Under the pieces are notes generated by a model. It searched no databases. It saw only the letters and a list, made by a program, of their open reading frames with translations, and was not told where the DNA came from. A program made the position numbers and the translations under genes. From assembly GCA_000507305.1 (NCBI GenBank), contig DF239157.1:186001-250000 (forward strand): a DNA stretch of 64,000 nucleotides. The letters run 5' to 3'. Below are positions 1-12,317 of the stretch, piece by piece. How positions within the stretch are numbered: position 1 is the first letter of the stretch; every line of letters starts with the position of its first letter. The stretch is from Breviolum minutum Mf 1.05b.01. Taxonomy: Eukaryota > Sar > Dinophyceae > Suessiales > Symbiodiniaceae.

Positions 1-2254
1 GACCTCCAAAGAGGGGCAAAGAAAAGGGTACTTTTGAAAAATCTGGTTAGTGTTATCTTTGGTGTTTTGGGTTTTTTTGTTGTTGTAAGATTCCAACTTG
101 TTTTCGTTGGTAGTAGTAAGTAGATTTCATTAGCATATTAATTACAATTACCACCCCGAAAACTAACATGGTAATGGAAATCACTATTTTCAATCGGAGA
201 CACATCTTCAACGGGTTGGATTTCCATTGTCATGTTAGTTTTCCCGGGTGTGCACTAATTTATTACATGGGTCCGGAAGACATTTTTCAGGCTGGGAAAA
301 TGGGATTTCTTGCAGTGCCAAAAATGGAGTTCACGAGTTATTTGCTTGCAACCTGCAAAAAAACACATGTCTTTTTTTGGGGGGGTTCTTTTACACTTAA
401 ACTATAGGACAATAGCACGAGCTAGCATGAAAACTCGTTATCTGGCCAAATTATGCCAAAATTGTTTGGTTCCTAATCAGGGCAATTTCAAGTCTGCTAT
501 TTGCTCGACTACTGAAAGGCTTGAACATAGTATACTTGCTATCTATATTAATAGATATGATTTAATAGTTTTTGAACACGAGGAATTTTTTACGTCAAAC
601 ACTGAAGCAAAAGACGGCCTAAGATCCCTTGAACGTCAGTTAGAAAAAAGCTTGGCAAAGGTGTTTTTGGTGTTTCATTGTTCTGTCGAAATTGCGCAGT
701 TACAGCCCCGAAAACTAACATCTACCCTAAAAAGGGACCATTTCCATAGGAAATACATCTTCCAACCATTGATTTTCAGGGGACATGTTCGTCGCAGTAT
801 CCATGTTTTTTTTCAGAAACGCGGTCCTGGTATTTTTTGGTCAACGGATCAGACAACACACACAAGTTTTGTTCCTTGTAGGACTTTGATGCCATTTTCA
901 ATGAAGCTTCTGGACGTCTCTCGGCGCAAACGAAAATGCTTTTGGTCTTAGGCCGGATGTCTTTTCCTTCCTACACAAATGCATGTATAGTCACTGTATA
1001 CGGGGAATCCTTCAAAACAATCGGGAAAGATATACCAAAACAATACCCATATGAATTCCATGACCCATGATGGATCCATGTTTTTTCTGGCATATTTATA
1101 CCTACAGTACAATTACCGTAGAAAATAAATCAAATCAACAAAATGAAGGTAAATATATATATATATATATAGAATATATATATATATATCAGTCCATGGA
1201 TCCCAATTGATGTTTGTCTTTTTCGATGTTTTTCGTTGAACTTCCTCCAGAGCCCCAGTCCGGCAACTCCTAGGATTTTGTTTTTGGATGGAGTTTTTTC
1301 CAACAAAGATGACTGGAGATAGCCATCTTTTCAATAAGAAACAAAAGTCTTGGAGGATCCATGGGACGAACGGTATATTTACCTACAGCTTACCAAAAAA
1401 ATAATGTATTCATGTTAGGCAAAATATACCGTTCGTCCCATGGATCCACAATGGGTATGTGGATGACCAAAGGTTTCATCACGTTGAACTAACTTAACTG
1501 CCAAGTTTGGCAGTTGAGTTTTCAGGGGCCATTGGAAACAATGAAATTCCAATGGTTTGAAGGTAGGCCCTGAATCCAGTTGTCAGTAGGGGCTCAGAAC
1601 TCCAGTGAGAGGGGTGAAATTATCCCAGGGAAACCCATCTATTTTCCGCCCTTTATAAGATCTTTATAAGGGCCCCATGTCACTCCATTTTATAACGATC
1701 GGTGACGGGGCCCGACCTTGTATGCAAATCGGATGAATATTGTTGCGGGTGAAATATCTACATATGCAAAGCCATGAACAAAACATGTTCTTGTACGAGA
1801 AGGATGGCAGCAGAACCAGTCTCAACTATACTTAAATGGTTGGAAAGATGTATCATATATGACAAATGATGTGAAGATATCACTTACCGTTTGTTTGTTT
1901 AAGGTTGTTTTGTACTTTCTTCTGCAGTAAAATCACCATTAAACCACCAGTTGGGACATATTTTGCGTTTTTCCAACCGCCTGAAGCAAGTCCAAGTTAT
2001 CATGATTTGTTTCGTTCACAACTTGCCTCTGAACGGGGTTGGTTGGTTGTTGTCATTGCTAGGTTTGAATAACTTCACTCAATGGGAAATAACCGGCCTT
2101 ATATTTTAGTGTTATATATTTTTATATATATATACATATGTTTTCCCCAACATCATTGTCCGGGAACAATCATCCCCCCAAAAAACGAGACGGGCCCCTT
2201 ATGATTTCTTTTTTGGGGGGAGGGGACCACGTTCGATTTGCATCATCAACGAAG
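1..2254. other. Intron or intergenic stretch rich in inverted-repeat elements
   Basis: Holds two family D-like elements (153-250, 702-786), a family C hairpin (1355-1447), half a family H element (1612-1724) and an (AT)n run near 1150-1190. Bases 1-26 (AAAGAGGGGCAAAGAAAAGG before GTAC) could be an exon end, but cannot be framed. ORFs across this stretch run through the repeats. Confidence 0.5.
1355..1447. mobile_element. Family C hairpin element
   Basis: GGATCCATGGGACGAACGGT and ACCGTTCGTCCCATGGATCC, perfect 20-bp outer arms. Confidence 0.85.
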
Positions 2255-2316
2255 GCCTTCAACCTCAACTCCGTGTGCCGGACGCCACGCCGGCAACGCC
2301 GGCGGAAGTGGAGGAG
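2255..2316 (+). CDS. Ligase exon: Pro/Ala-rich linker (most 5' supported exon)
   Basis: The AAG|G acceptor and GAG|GTGAAG donor bound 62 nt that read LQPQLRVPDATPATPAEVEE after two phase-completing bases. GC-rich codons stand out against AT-rich flanks. It ends in phase 0, matching the next exon's start. The Ala/Thr/Pro/Glu composition matches the exons at 3442, 4907 and 6280, so it is placed in the same disordered segment. Confidence 0.55.
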
Positions 2317-5300
2317 GTGAAGGACAGGGGGGCGGAGGTTGGTGGAGCAAACGAGCCCGGGGGAAGGTGCTCTAAAAATCGCTTGAAAAACATAGGGGAG
2401 CTATATAGAGCTAACTGCTGGGGGATTTTGGAGTTCTAACCCCCATAAATGGCTGAAAATAAATGGGTAATTGGGGGTTTATATAAGATCCCTATAAGTG
2501 GAATTAGATATCACTTCATTTATAACTGATAGATCTGATAGGGGCCCAGCTTGTACTAATCTTCATGGAACCTACGGTGAAACAGAATGGGCAGGACTTA
2601 AGGAAATAGATTCAAATTAGGCGCGAGGTCATAAGGTTGCTTCGAGAGAACCTTGGATCCTTGTAGCTATTCTTCCTTTAAAAGAATTGGATTTTTTTTT
2701 TGGGTGCAACATGAAGGTGGGGGGGGGGACCCCGCAACTGACACAACTGAGTATGTTCTGGGGTCATTTTCCACTTTCACATTTGGGTTGGGGAAGCTTA
2801 CTTGTTACTTGCTACTTTAAGTAATGACTTGAGCCACGAAAGTAGGGGTGTTCATTGCAGAAGCGGTGGGGGATCATTTCTACGTTGTTTGCGTTCAATC
2901 GAGCTGCTCAGCTTAGCAATGGTAGTTTAATCCTCCCAAAATGAACTTCATGTTGGAGGATTGGGATGTGCTTGCAATCACTGGGGCTGTAACATGTCAT
3001 TGTATGTCTTTGCCCTGATTCTTTTTGGGGGCCCTGGGTATCGAGAGTTTGATGGCGACGATGCACAACCCCGGATCCACCTTTAAACAGAGTTATAATG
3101 GGTCACTGGGGTGAAATATCACCCCTATAAGTGGCTTCATTTATATGCACTTCTCATTGGTAAGAGGGAGTCTCCACTTCTTGAGAAGGCAAGGTACATC
3201 ACTTCAAAACCTCTTCTACCTCTTCTTGGGATAAAAGACAAAAGCTGCACCCGTTGTCAGCCAAAGCCTGTAGTGTACGTGCTTATAGATCTCAAAGAAC
3301 ACCTGAATAAAACTACGTAGAGCTGCTTCTTCTTCTTCTTCTTCTTGTTGTTGTTGTTGTTGTTGCTGCTGGATGTCGTTTTTTCTGTGTGTGTTTTATC
3401 AGATCTATTTGGTGTCCAAATTCCCAACCTGCCACTCCCAGGAGTCTCCAGCCGCCACTCCAGCCGTCGAGACCCCGGCAGCCGAGATCGAGACGCCAGC
3501 GGTGGCAGAAGCACCGGCAACAGCCGTGACCGAAGAAGCAGCAGAGGCAGGCAGTGGATGATTTGTTTGGAGATACCCTAAGGATCCAGATATGCCCTAA
3601 GATTTCGGGATTTCCCTTATAATATTTATAATCCTATTGTGGGGATGGGATGTTTCGACCATCAATCCTACTCGATCGGGAGGGGGTCTGGATTCTTAGG
3701 GATAGGCTTATTGATCCCTTATGCTCCAATGGGACCCTTCTGCTAAGTGGTTTTGGGTACCTAAACACCGAACCTAACAGGGTATTTGGAGCACTAGTAT
3801 TGGCTAACCGAAGAATTGAATCAGGGTGAAAGACTACATATCTGTTGTTTTTTCACAGGAAGCAAAACAACCAAATGCAGTACATGTATACTAGGGTGTC
3901 CATGGAAGTGATCGTATTTAGTTTGTAAGTTGGTTTATAATCTACTTAGACTTTCAGGCACCACTGACTGCATAGTCCGGGGATATTTACATAAATTTAC
4001 GAAAAGTACCAGCAGGACATCCCAGGGATTGTTTAACAGTGGAATTTCCTGCTGGCCTATTTTGGATTATTTTGGTGTTTCCAAAAATAAGGGTACCCCA
4101 AAATGGATGGTGAAAATAATGGAAAACCCATGAAAACCCTATTAAAATGGATGATTTGGGGGTACCACTATTTTTGGAAACATCCATATATATATATATA
4201 TATCAAGTTTGATGAAATATATGTGATCAACATTTCACTCCGTCCAACGATCTGGAGAAGTGATTTCTATCTCATAAGATCCTATGTATTGGCAGGTACA
4301 TTATTTGCCGACACTTGGTTGATCTGTGTCATGGTTTTCATGTAGACAAATATACCATACCCTAAGGATCCAGATTTGTCCCGAAAATTCGTAGGATTGA
4401 TGGTTTCAATCCCATCCCCAGGTCATAGGATTATAGGGGAAATCCCAAAATCTTATGACACGTTTGCATCCTTAGCCCAGATGCTCCATGTAGGGAATAT
4501 TTACCAAGCCATTTTCACCTTGTTCATGTGGCCATTTTCTACCTGTCTTGTTGGTAGATAATCCAGTCCCATTTTGCGCGTCTGGGTAGGGATACTTACA
4601 TGTGTTAGGGTCGGGTCTAAACTCCCATCATTTCCATAGAATAGGGGATGGTCATCAAGCCAATTGTAAGGGTTTAATATACCCTTTATAGGGATTCCAA
4701 TTAAAGGTGGGATGACCCCAACATAGGGAGTTTAGACCCTGGCACACATGGATCCTATCGAGACAGTTGATGGCTGAAATCCTGCACCACCTGGGATGTA
4801 TGAAACCTATAAATAATGGGATATTTACCATATCAACTGGTGCAGGATTTCAGCCATCAACAGGAAGAAATGGTCAAACATGGTCACGGGTTGTCGGTCG
4901 GTTCAGGAAGTTCCTGCAGAAGTTCCAGTCGATCCCCCAACGACGGAGGTGCTGACAAACTCCGGGGGACTGGGAAGTTTCACCCTACCTGCAAGTCGTG
5001 GGTTTTTGGAGGGGTTAAATTAAACCCACAGGGAAGCCTTAAAAACCACCGTAAAACGGTGTAAAAAAAAAGGTCTTGGGAGATCTGTTTCAGTATATAT
5101 TTTTGTATATTTTTGTTAACATGGAACTTAAATGCATGTTTAAGAAGAACATGGTGGACGAAACCTACATGCCTGTGTACATCGATGCTTCAATCCATAT
5201 TAGGAAATGCCATGCTATGGGGGTTGATACCCAGCATGTGTTCTGGCCTGTGGACTGCTGTATGTATTGTATTTATTGAACATGAATGATTTTTGCCAAG

Positions 5301-6886
5301 TCTACCTTGACATCCAATGACATGTTTTTTTGTATGCACACTTACACCATGATGTAACATTTTGTGTACGTATGTATGTTTGCATGATATGTTAACTATG
5401 TATATATAATATATTGTTTTATATTAGCATTTGCATTGTTTTTTTTCAGATAAAAGATGCTTCGATCTCTCGGGTATACATCATATATTATAGATCATCT
5501 TTTATTACATAACCAACACTGCGAATCACAGGGCAGGTCAAGAACCACCTATAGCCTTGGGTCACCCAGGGTAATCCGAGGAAGCTTTGTGATGAAATGG
5601 TGCCTCGCTCGGGCTAGTCTTCTGAGTTCCCCAGTCATACCTTGTGAGGAGGTGTTTGGAACCCCTATGAGGCATTCGTAGGAGGTGTTTGAAGGTAGTT
5701 GGAAGATTAGCTAACATCTAACCACCAACTAACCTTTGTTTGATCATCAACTTAAAAGGCAACAAATTTGGATGAATTCATTTTATATCAAGACATGACA
5801 TGATGTCACCCCAAACCCTTTATAAAAAGTAGTTTACGATAGTTTTCTCACTGGACAAATCTTTGAATTTTAGTATGTTTCCAAGTTGTTTAAAAAGGTT
5901 AATGTCATGTAGTGGTCAAAATAATTTCAATGATTACCCGTCAAGCTTAGCTAGACACAGAGTTCGTTGATATATAGATGTTTTGATGTTTTGGAAGAAG
6001 ACGCTTTCCAGTTTTGTCCATTTTTCTGTGTCCATCAGATATCCAGCAAAGAAGAGAACTGTCAGATACTGGTGGACAGAGAGCCAACTAAACAAAACTA
6101 TATATATATATAATATGTATATATATATATATATTTTTTTTTTTTGTCAAACAGTTTCCTCAAATTGATATGTTCATAATTTGTTTCCCCAAGACATTTC
6201 ACCATGCTACGATCGTAATTTCTTGCTTCTCATTCTGGGGATTTTCCACGTTTTCGACATGCTTCCCGGAACGCGAAAGGCACCCACCGCGCCACCCACG
6301 GTTGGACCCACGGTTCCAGCGGAACCTCCGGCCGATGCGGTTCCACCTCCACCGGTGGTGGAATCCAGCGAGGTTCGCACCGCGGAGGTGATCCGGCGCA
6401 GTGGAAAACAGGGCAAGAGAATCTATAATAGACCATGGGAGCCCAAAACCCTTCATTTTTAGGGGTTATAAGTTATAACCCATATTTTGGGGTGTAAAAC
6501 CTGCATTTTTCCATGGGTTGTTGGGGTCCAAAGGTAATTGATATATTATATCCCATTGCCATCCATGGGACTGGTATATATTTACCTACACATTTACTAA
6601 ATATTTTACCATTAAAACTCCAACCATTCATGTAGGTAAATATACGTTGCGTCCCATGGATGGTATGGGTGTATATATACACCCTAAGGATCCAGAGATG
6701 CCCTAAGATTTCGGGATTTCCCTTCTAAAAACGCTCTTGTGGGGCCCTCTTGGATGTGAAACGACCATCAATCCTAGGAATTTTCGGGTTTGGGGTCTGG
6801 ATTCTTAGGGTACAATGAAATTTTGATGAAATAGGTAAATATACCAGTCCCATGGATGGCAATGGGATATAATATATATATATACA

Positions 6887-6918
<32 letters not shown>

Positions 6919-9900
6919 CCTCCCAATCTCATGGATCCTATGGTTTGTTAGGCACCAGAGGCTGAGACAGAGGAGGATCCTGCTGCAGCCTTGGGTATCG
7001 TCGGAGATCTCAGGTGACCCCCGTGACCAGTTGTGTTGGCTGGAGAAATAGGGGATGAAATCTACTACCCAGTTATATAACCGACAATATCTGGGCATCC
7101 TGGCTCACCGGAACTGAGTTCATGGTTTCATGGAACCTGAATACTATATGCGTGTCGTTTCGGTGATGATTGGACACCCCAATCATACTCTGACAATACG
7201 ACGATGATTGATGCCTAGGGATATACCCTCCCTGAATCTAAATTAGCCACCCAACAATTGGATGGTTGGAAGATGATTCATTTCCTTCTGAGGGGTTTGG
7301 GCCTGGTTTCAGAGGCGTAAGGATCCAGGATCCCTGTTAACCAACCAACCAACCAACCAACCAATTTCATGGAGAATCTCAGGCTTCTGAATGTGAAAAA
7401 AATGTCACCCGAGGCCGAGTTGGAGCGCTTAGCTACAAGCCTCGGTTGTACACAGACAGCGTTGCTGCAGGCGTGGGGCGTGGGCGGTGGAGGTCACCCC
7501 AAAAGGTAGGCCGAAAAGTAAGGGAATCCGGATCCCAAAATGGCTGAAAATATTCAAGTTATGGATTTAATTATGAAAAATTAGGCCTGATGAGTTTGTC
7601 CCTTTTAAGGAGTCGAACTTTTTTTCACTGGAAATCCATGCGATCTGTTGATGGTTCAGAAATCCGAAACAACCACCTGACTTGTATGAAACCCATGTAC
7701 ATAATGTGATATGTTTCCAATTTTTCCATATCAACTGCTTCGCCGATGTTTTTTTCCATCAACAGTATATCTAGAGTTTTTTTTTCGTGTGAAACTGATG
7801 CAGGGGTTTGCGATGAATGTGCCTTTAAATGTGAGGTTTTCCTAGACATTACCACCTTCAGGACCTTGCAATGATAGTAACGTTACCCACGTTTTCTAAA
7901 AAAGGTGATCTTTAAGGGGGACCTGTAGCCAAACCCATAACCAGGTAAACCACACCGACCTTTTTAAAGGAGCCTCGAGGTGCCTTTTTCAAAGACCTGC
8001 CATCAAAACCTCCATGTTTTTTTGTTATCAAAAAAATGATGAGATTTGTTGATGGCAACCAGAAATCCGGCACACTCACCTGTTGAGGTTGGTAGTTGAA
8101 ATCCCATTTTTTACAGGGTTCTATATATCCAAACGGTGGTTGGCCTTGGGATTTCTGAACCATCAACAGTATCTAAGGTTAAAGTCAGATTTTTTGAGGT
8201 ACGGACTTTCACTTATGTCACAGATTGACAGAAAAGGTTGCAACAGAGCGGGGTTTTATTTGAGTATAGGATTTGTTTTATGGATTTGGAGGGCAGGATT
8301 TTTGAAGAATGATGGTAATCACTGTGTCAAGTGGATAGATGATAGAAGAGGTTCTGTTCAGGCGCATGTAGGCGTGATGGAATACTTACGTACATCTTTG
8401 TCATCCCGCTACAACAACCTAATCAATCTATCTTCACTGAAAACCCAGCAAGCGAATACTATAGGATACAGAACATTTTATATCAGATGCTGTTGATATG
8501 TTGAATTGTTGAGTTCACCTTGATCTTTGTTGATGACGTAGTGTGAAAGGCTCAGACCCAAAGGTGGTTGAGAAGATCTTGGTTGTTAGATAGAAGTGAT
8601 TGGTACTAGTCACTGACCGAAGTTTTCATTGGTGTTTTGGGGTGGTATATGGAACTTGAGATGCCTGTATGAAAGGGACCAATTGGTCCTTGGAGGGAAT
8701 CTCAAGTAGATTTGGGCCAAACACCAAGCATTGGATGACTGGTTGGGGGCAATAGAAAGCGACCTCACCACTGACGTGTTGTTGACTTCACCGAAAAGTG
8801 GTCACAGAAATCTAGATAGCTCTGAGTTTGAAAAGTAAGTCTAATATGAGCATCTCTGCAATTCTTGGCACAGTCGCAAGAAATCCTGGGACACATGGCA
8901 GTTGTACGGGAAGTTGTGGTTGGCAGACGTTAGTTTACCACACCAGATATTGTCCCCTAGATATCCCTAAATGTCTAGCTCTCCATGGTATGGTATCAAC
9001 ACAGGAGCTGCAGCAGCAGCAGCAGCAGCAGCACTACCATATCCCTTGCATTTGCACGAAGGGGGAGAACCATGGCAGCGAGACCCCAGAACTTAGAACC
9101 AAAATGGCCTTGCCAACAATATGTTTTTTGTTTTTTTAATCTACCAAAATTCACCTATGGAAGTTAGCAAAACGCCAAGGCAATACATCGCAATAGCATA
9201 AACAATATGACAATATTGATCAATATTGTTTATTTACATATATTCATTGTAATTTATACAGATTTATACATCAACCCCCCCATGGTTCATACATGAATGA
9301 AACAACCTCCTTCCCGTTGAAACCGTTCACCGAAAGGCTGCAGAGATTGATGCCTCAGTGGTGGCCGAACTTCCCGAGGTGCGGAACCTTGATGATTCGA
9401 ACCCTATACAAGGTGGGCACCGGATCCAGTTAACTCCACTTCTACAGTTATATGGATTTTTCCGAAAAAAGGAGGTTTTCCCTCCAAATCATCCATTTTA
9501 ATAGGGTTTTCCATTATAAACCATCCATTTTGAGGTACCTTTATTTTTGGAAACACCCATAAGGGCCCATAACTCCACTTGTGGGGATGAAATAACATCA
9601 CTTACCCATTTAGTTTCGGCCATTTATACGGGGCCTCATAACTCTGTTTATAACTGGTGACGGGGCCCACCTTGTCTGGATTCAAGCAGGAAGGATTTTG
9701 AAATAGAGCCGTAGGTCCATGTTTGACATGTTTTTTGCAATTTTTCCACACCAACTTTTGCACTAGAACAGCCTTAGAAATGTCCAACCAATTTATTTTA
9801 CCAACCAATGGATCTATATAAGTAACCAGTAGGTGTGGAAAAAACTGTTCAATCAGAGTGGCCAAAAAACAAATTCGTAGCTTCGAAGGGTTTCCAAAAT

Positions 9901-12252
9901 GTACCTAGATAGGATATGATATGTTGTTTGAAGTTTAGGAGCCTCATTATGTTCATGACCATACAAGAAGATCTTTTTAGGCTTATGACTTTGGCATATG
10001 GTTCATGACTTCTTCTATTTTGAAAGAATTTGTTTAAGAATTCCCAGATGCTCCATGGGATTCCCATATGCCCCATGGGATTCCCAGATGCTCCATGGGA
10101 TTCCCAGATGCCCCATGGGATTCCCAAATGCTCCATGGGATTCCCAGATGCTCCATGGGATTCCCAGATGCTCCATGGGATTCCCAGATGCCCCATGGGA
10201 TTCCCAGATGCTCCATGGGATTCCCAGATGCTCCATGGGATTCCCAGATGCTCCATGGTACATGTAGGTAAAATCTTCCACACGGACCGGAGCATGTGGG
10301 ATTTCTGATATTTTTTTGGGGGGAGTGAAAATTTCCCCAGTTTCAAACACATCACCGGATGGTATTTTGCAAGAAGCTGGGAAAAATTCGTGCGTTTCGA
10401 GTTTCGAGCCTCATTTCTGAAGGGTGTCCTTTCAGCAGTAAAGTGGATTCCTGGAACCCCAAACAACCATTTATAAATGGATGTTTCAATTGGATGATTC
10501 CAAATCTTTATATAGAAAATGGTTGTTTCACCAAACATCCATTTATAAATGGTTGTTTGGGGTTCCAGGTTCCTGTGTAAAAGAACTGGAAGTGGGTAGG
10601 GAAGTTGCGACCGGAAAAAGCGATTTGATTTTTTACTTACGGATGATTCCTGAAGTACAATTCGTCAAGCACTTAGTTGTACATAGGGTCCAGGGTTATA
10701 GGGTTACAACGGTTACAACCCTTCATATATGGGAAATGTTTGGGTAACCATATAACCCTGGACCTATGTGCAGCTCAGATCAGTGGATTTTATATAGGTG
10801 GTGGAACCTTCGCAGATCAACTCTCTCTCTTTTCTTACCCCGATCCGTGGGGATTCATGATGATTCATGATCCAAAGGACCCATGTATGGTATATTTAGC
10901 TACATTTACCATAAAAATCAACCAAATGTAGGTAAATATATCATCCATTGAGCATCTGGGATTTGTTTTGTTTCTTGAATTTGGGTTGAAATCACCAACT
11001 AGGTAAAGTTCAGGTGGCTAAATCTCCATTCACTCACTACCTTCGCTGGCACCAGGACATGCGGAGTGCTGTGGTGATGGCAACGCTGTCACAGGCGTGG
11101 GGCTCAGTCTGTACTTGTACTGAAACCATCTTCGAAGACATTAAATACAAGAATATGAACCTTAACATGATTTCATATGATTTTGAAAAAACGTAAAACA
11201 AATCTAGAATTGGAATAGTTTGGCGGGAATGCAATTCCAGCTCTTTTTTGGAGGGTCAAAATCTGTCAAAAGGTGCAGAGTCAACCATTTGAACCTTAAG
11301 CTCCCTTCCTAGAAACCTCAAACGCTGTGTGTGTTTCATTGGGATATCACCCAACAAAAATGGCTGATGTCCGAAAGGATGAATCCACGGAGAAGCTTGG
11401 ATGGTTACACCCTCGAAATCAACCGAATTGATACCTTAAAATCACCATATGCCAAAGCCGGAATCACCTTTTCCAACCTTTCGGCCCATGTTTAGTACCT
11501 AACCCCTGAAACTCATGTTCTCAGTTTGGCCCTGAAAATAGGTCAAACAAAGCCACAAAAAGAGCCAAAATCGTGTTCCAAACCGTTGATTTTGCAGGGG
11601 CGATTTTGTTGCGTTTCGTACAGGAAGGTTATTAGATTTGTATCTTGTGTTTCGTTGAAAGCTCTCGAAGATAGTGATTGATGCTGTTCTCCAAAATAGC
11701 TTTTTAAAGCATTCCGCGAAAAAAGATGGGTCCACGACTCATCTTTTTGGGGAAACCTTTCATCTGACATGAAAAAACAATAGATCTCAATTTGCAAACG
11801 ATGGACTCGTTTCCTCCAGGGAACGGTTCGTCCATATCCCACCTTCCATGGGATCCGTTTTCCGGAAAAGTATCGACTCAAAAGCTGCCGGTTTCCACGG
11901 ATCGGGGATATGGATATGAATGATATGAAATTGGTTCCCAGGAGGATAGTTTAAAATGCTGGTTTAGCAGGGATCATTAAATTACCTAATTATTTAAGGG
12001 GGCATCAAACAATGCAAATGTATGGTAAATTTGAGGGATTTCCCATCAATAGTGCATTGTTTATGTAATGACCCCTGTTTAGAGTAGTGGGTGATCCCAC
12101 CCAAAAGTTTGTATATACTCCATTCGGATCTCATCCATAGAATGAGGATGACATGAATCTGTGTGAAGGTTATTTGACCACCAACCTGTAATTTCTTTCA
12201 AACGCCACCAGCCTGAAATATCGGATATCATCACTCTAAATAGCACACTTCA

Positions 12253-12317
<65 letters not shown>

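Noticed and set aside
310..951. 213-codon + frame at the left end
   Set aside because: It runs through a family D-like element and low-GC DNA, has no recognisable motif and differs in codon use from the GC-rich exon islands.
1113..7098. Short - frames full of Tyr/Ile repeats
   Set aside because: Translations of (TA)n microsatellites.
8083..8496. 137-codon + frame
   Set aside because: The first third is family B element sequence and the rest has no domain or splice support.
10041..10260. CRISPR-like array
   Set aside because: Units are contiguous with no spacers, in a eukaryotic intron.
9849..10538. 229-codon - frame and several + frames with a repeated HLGIPWSIWESHGASGNPM-type peptide
   Set aside because: They translate the 20-bp minisatellite in various frames. 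Since 20 is not a multiple of 3, all frames give repeats; not protein evidence.
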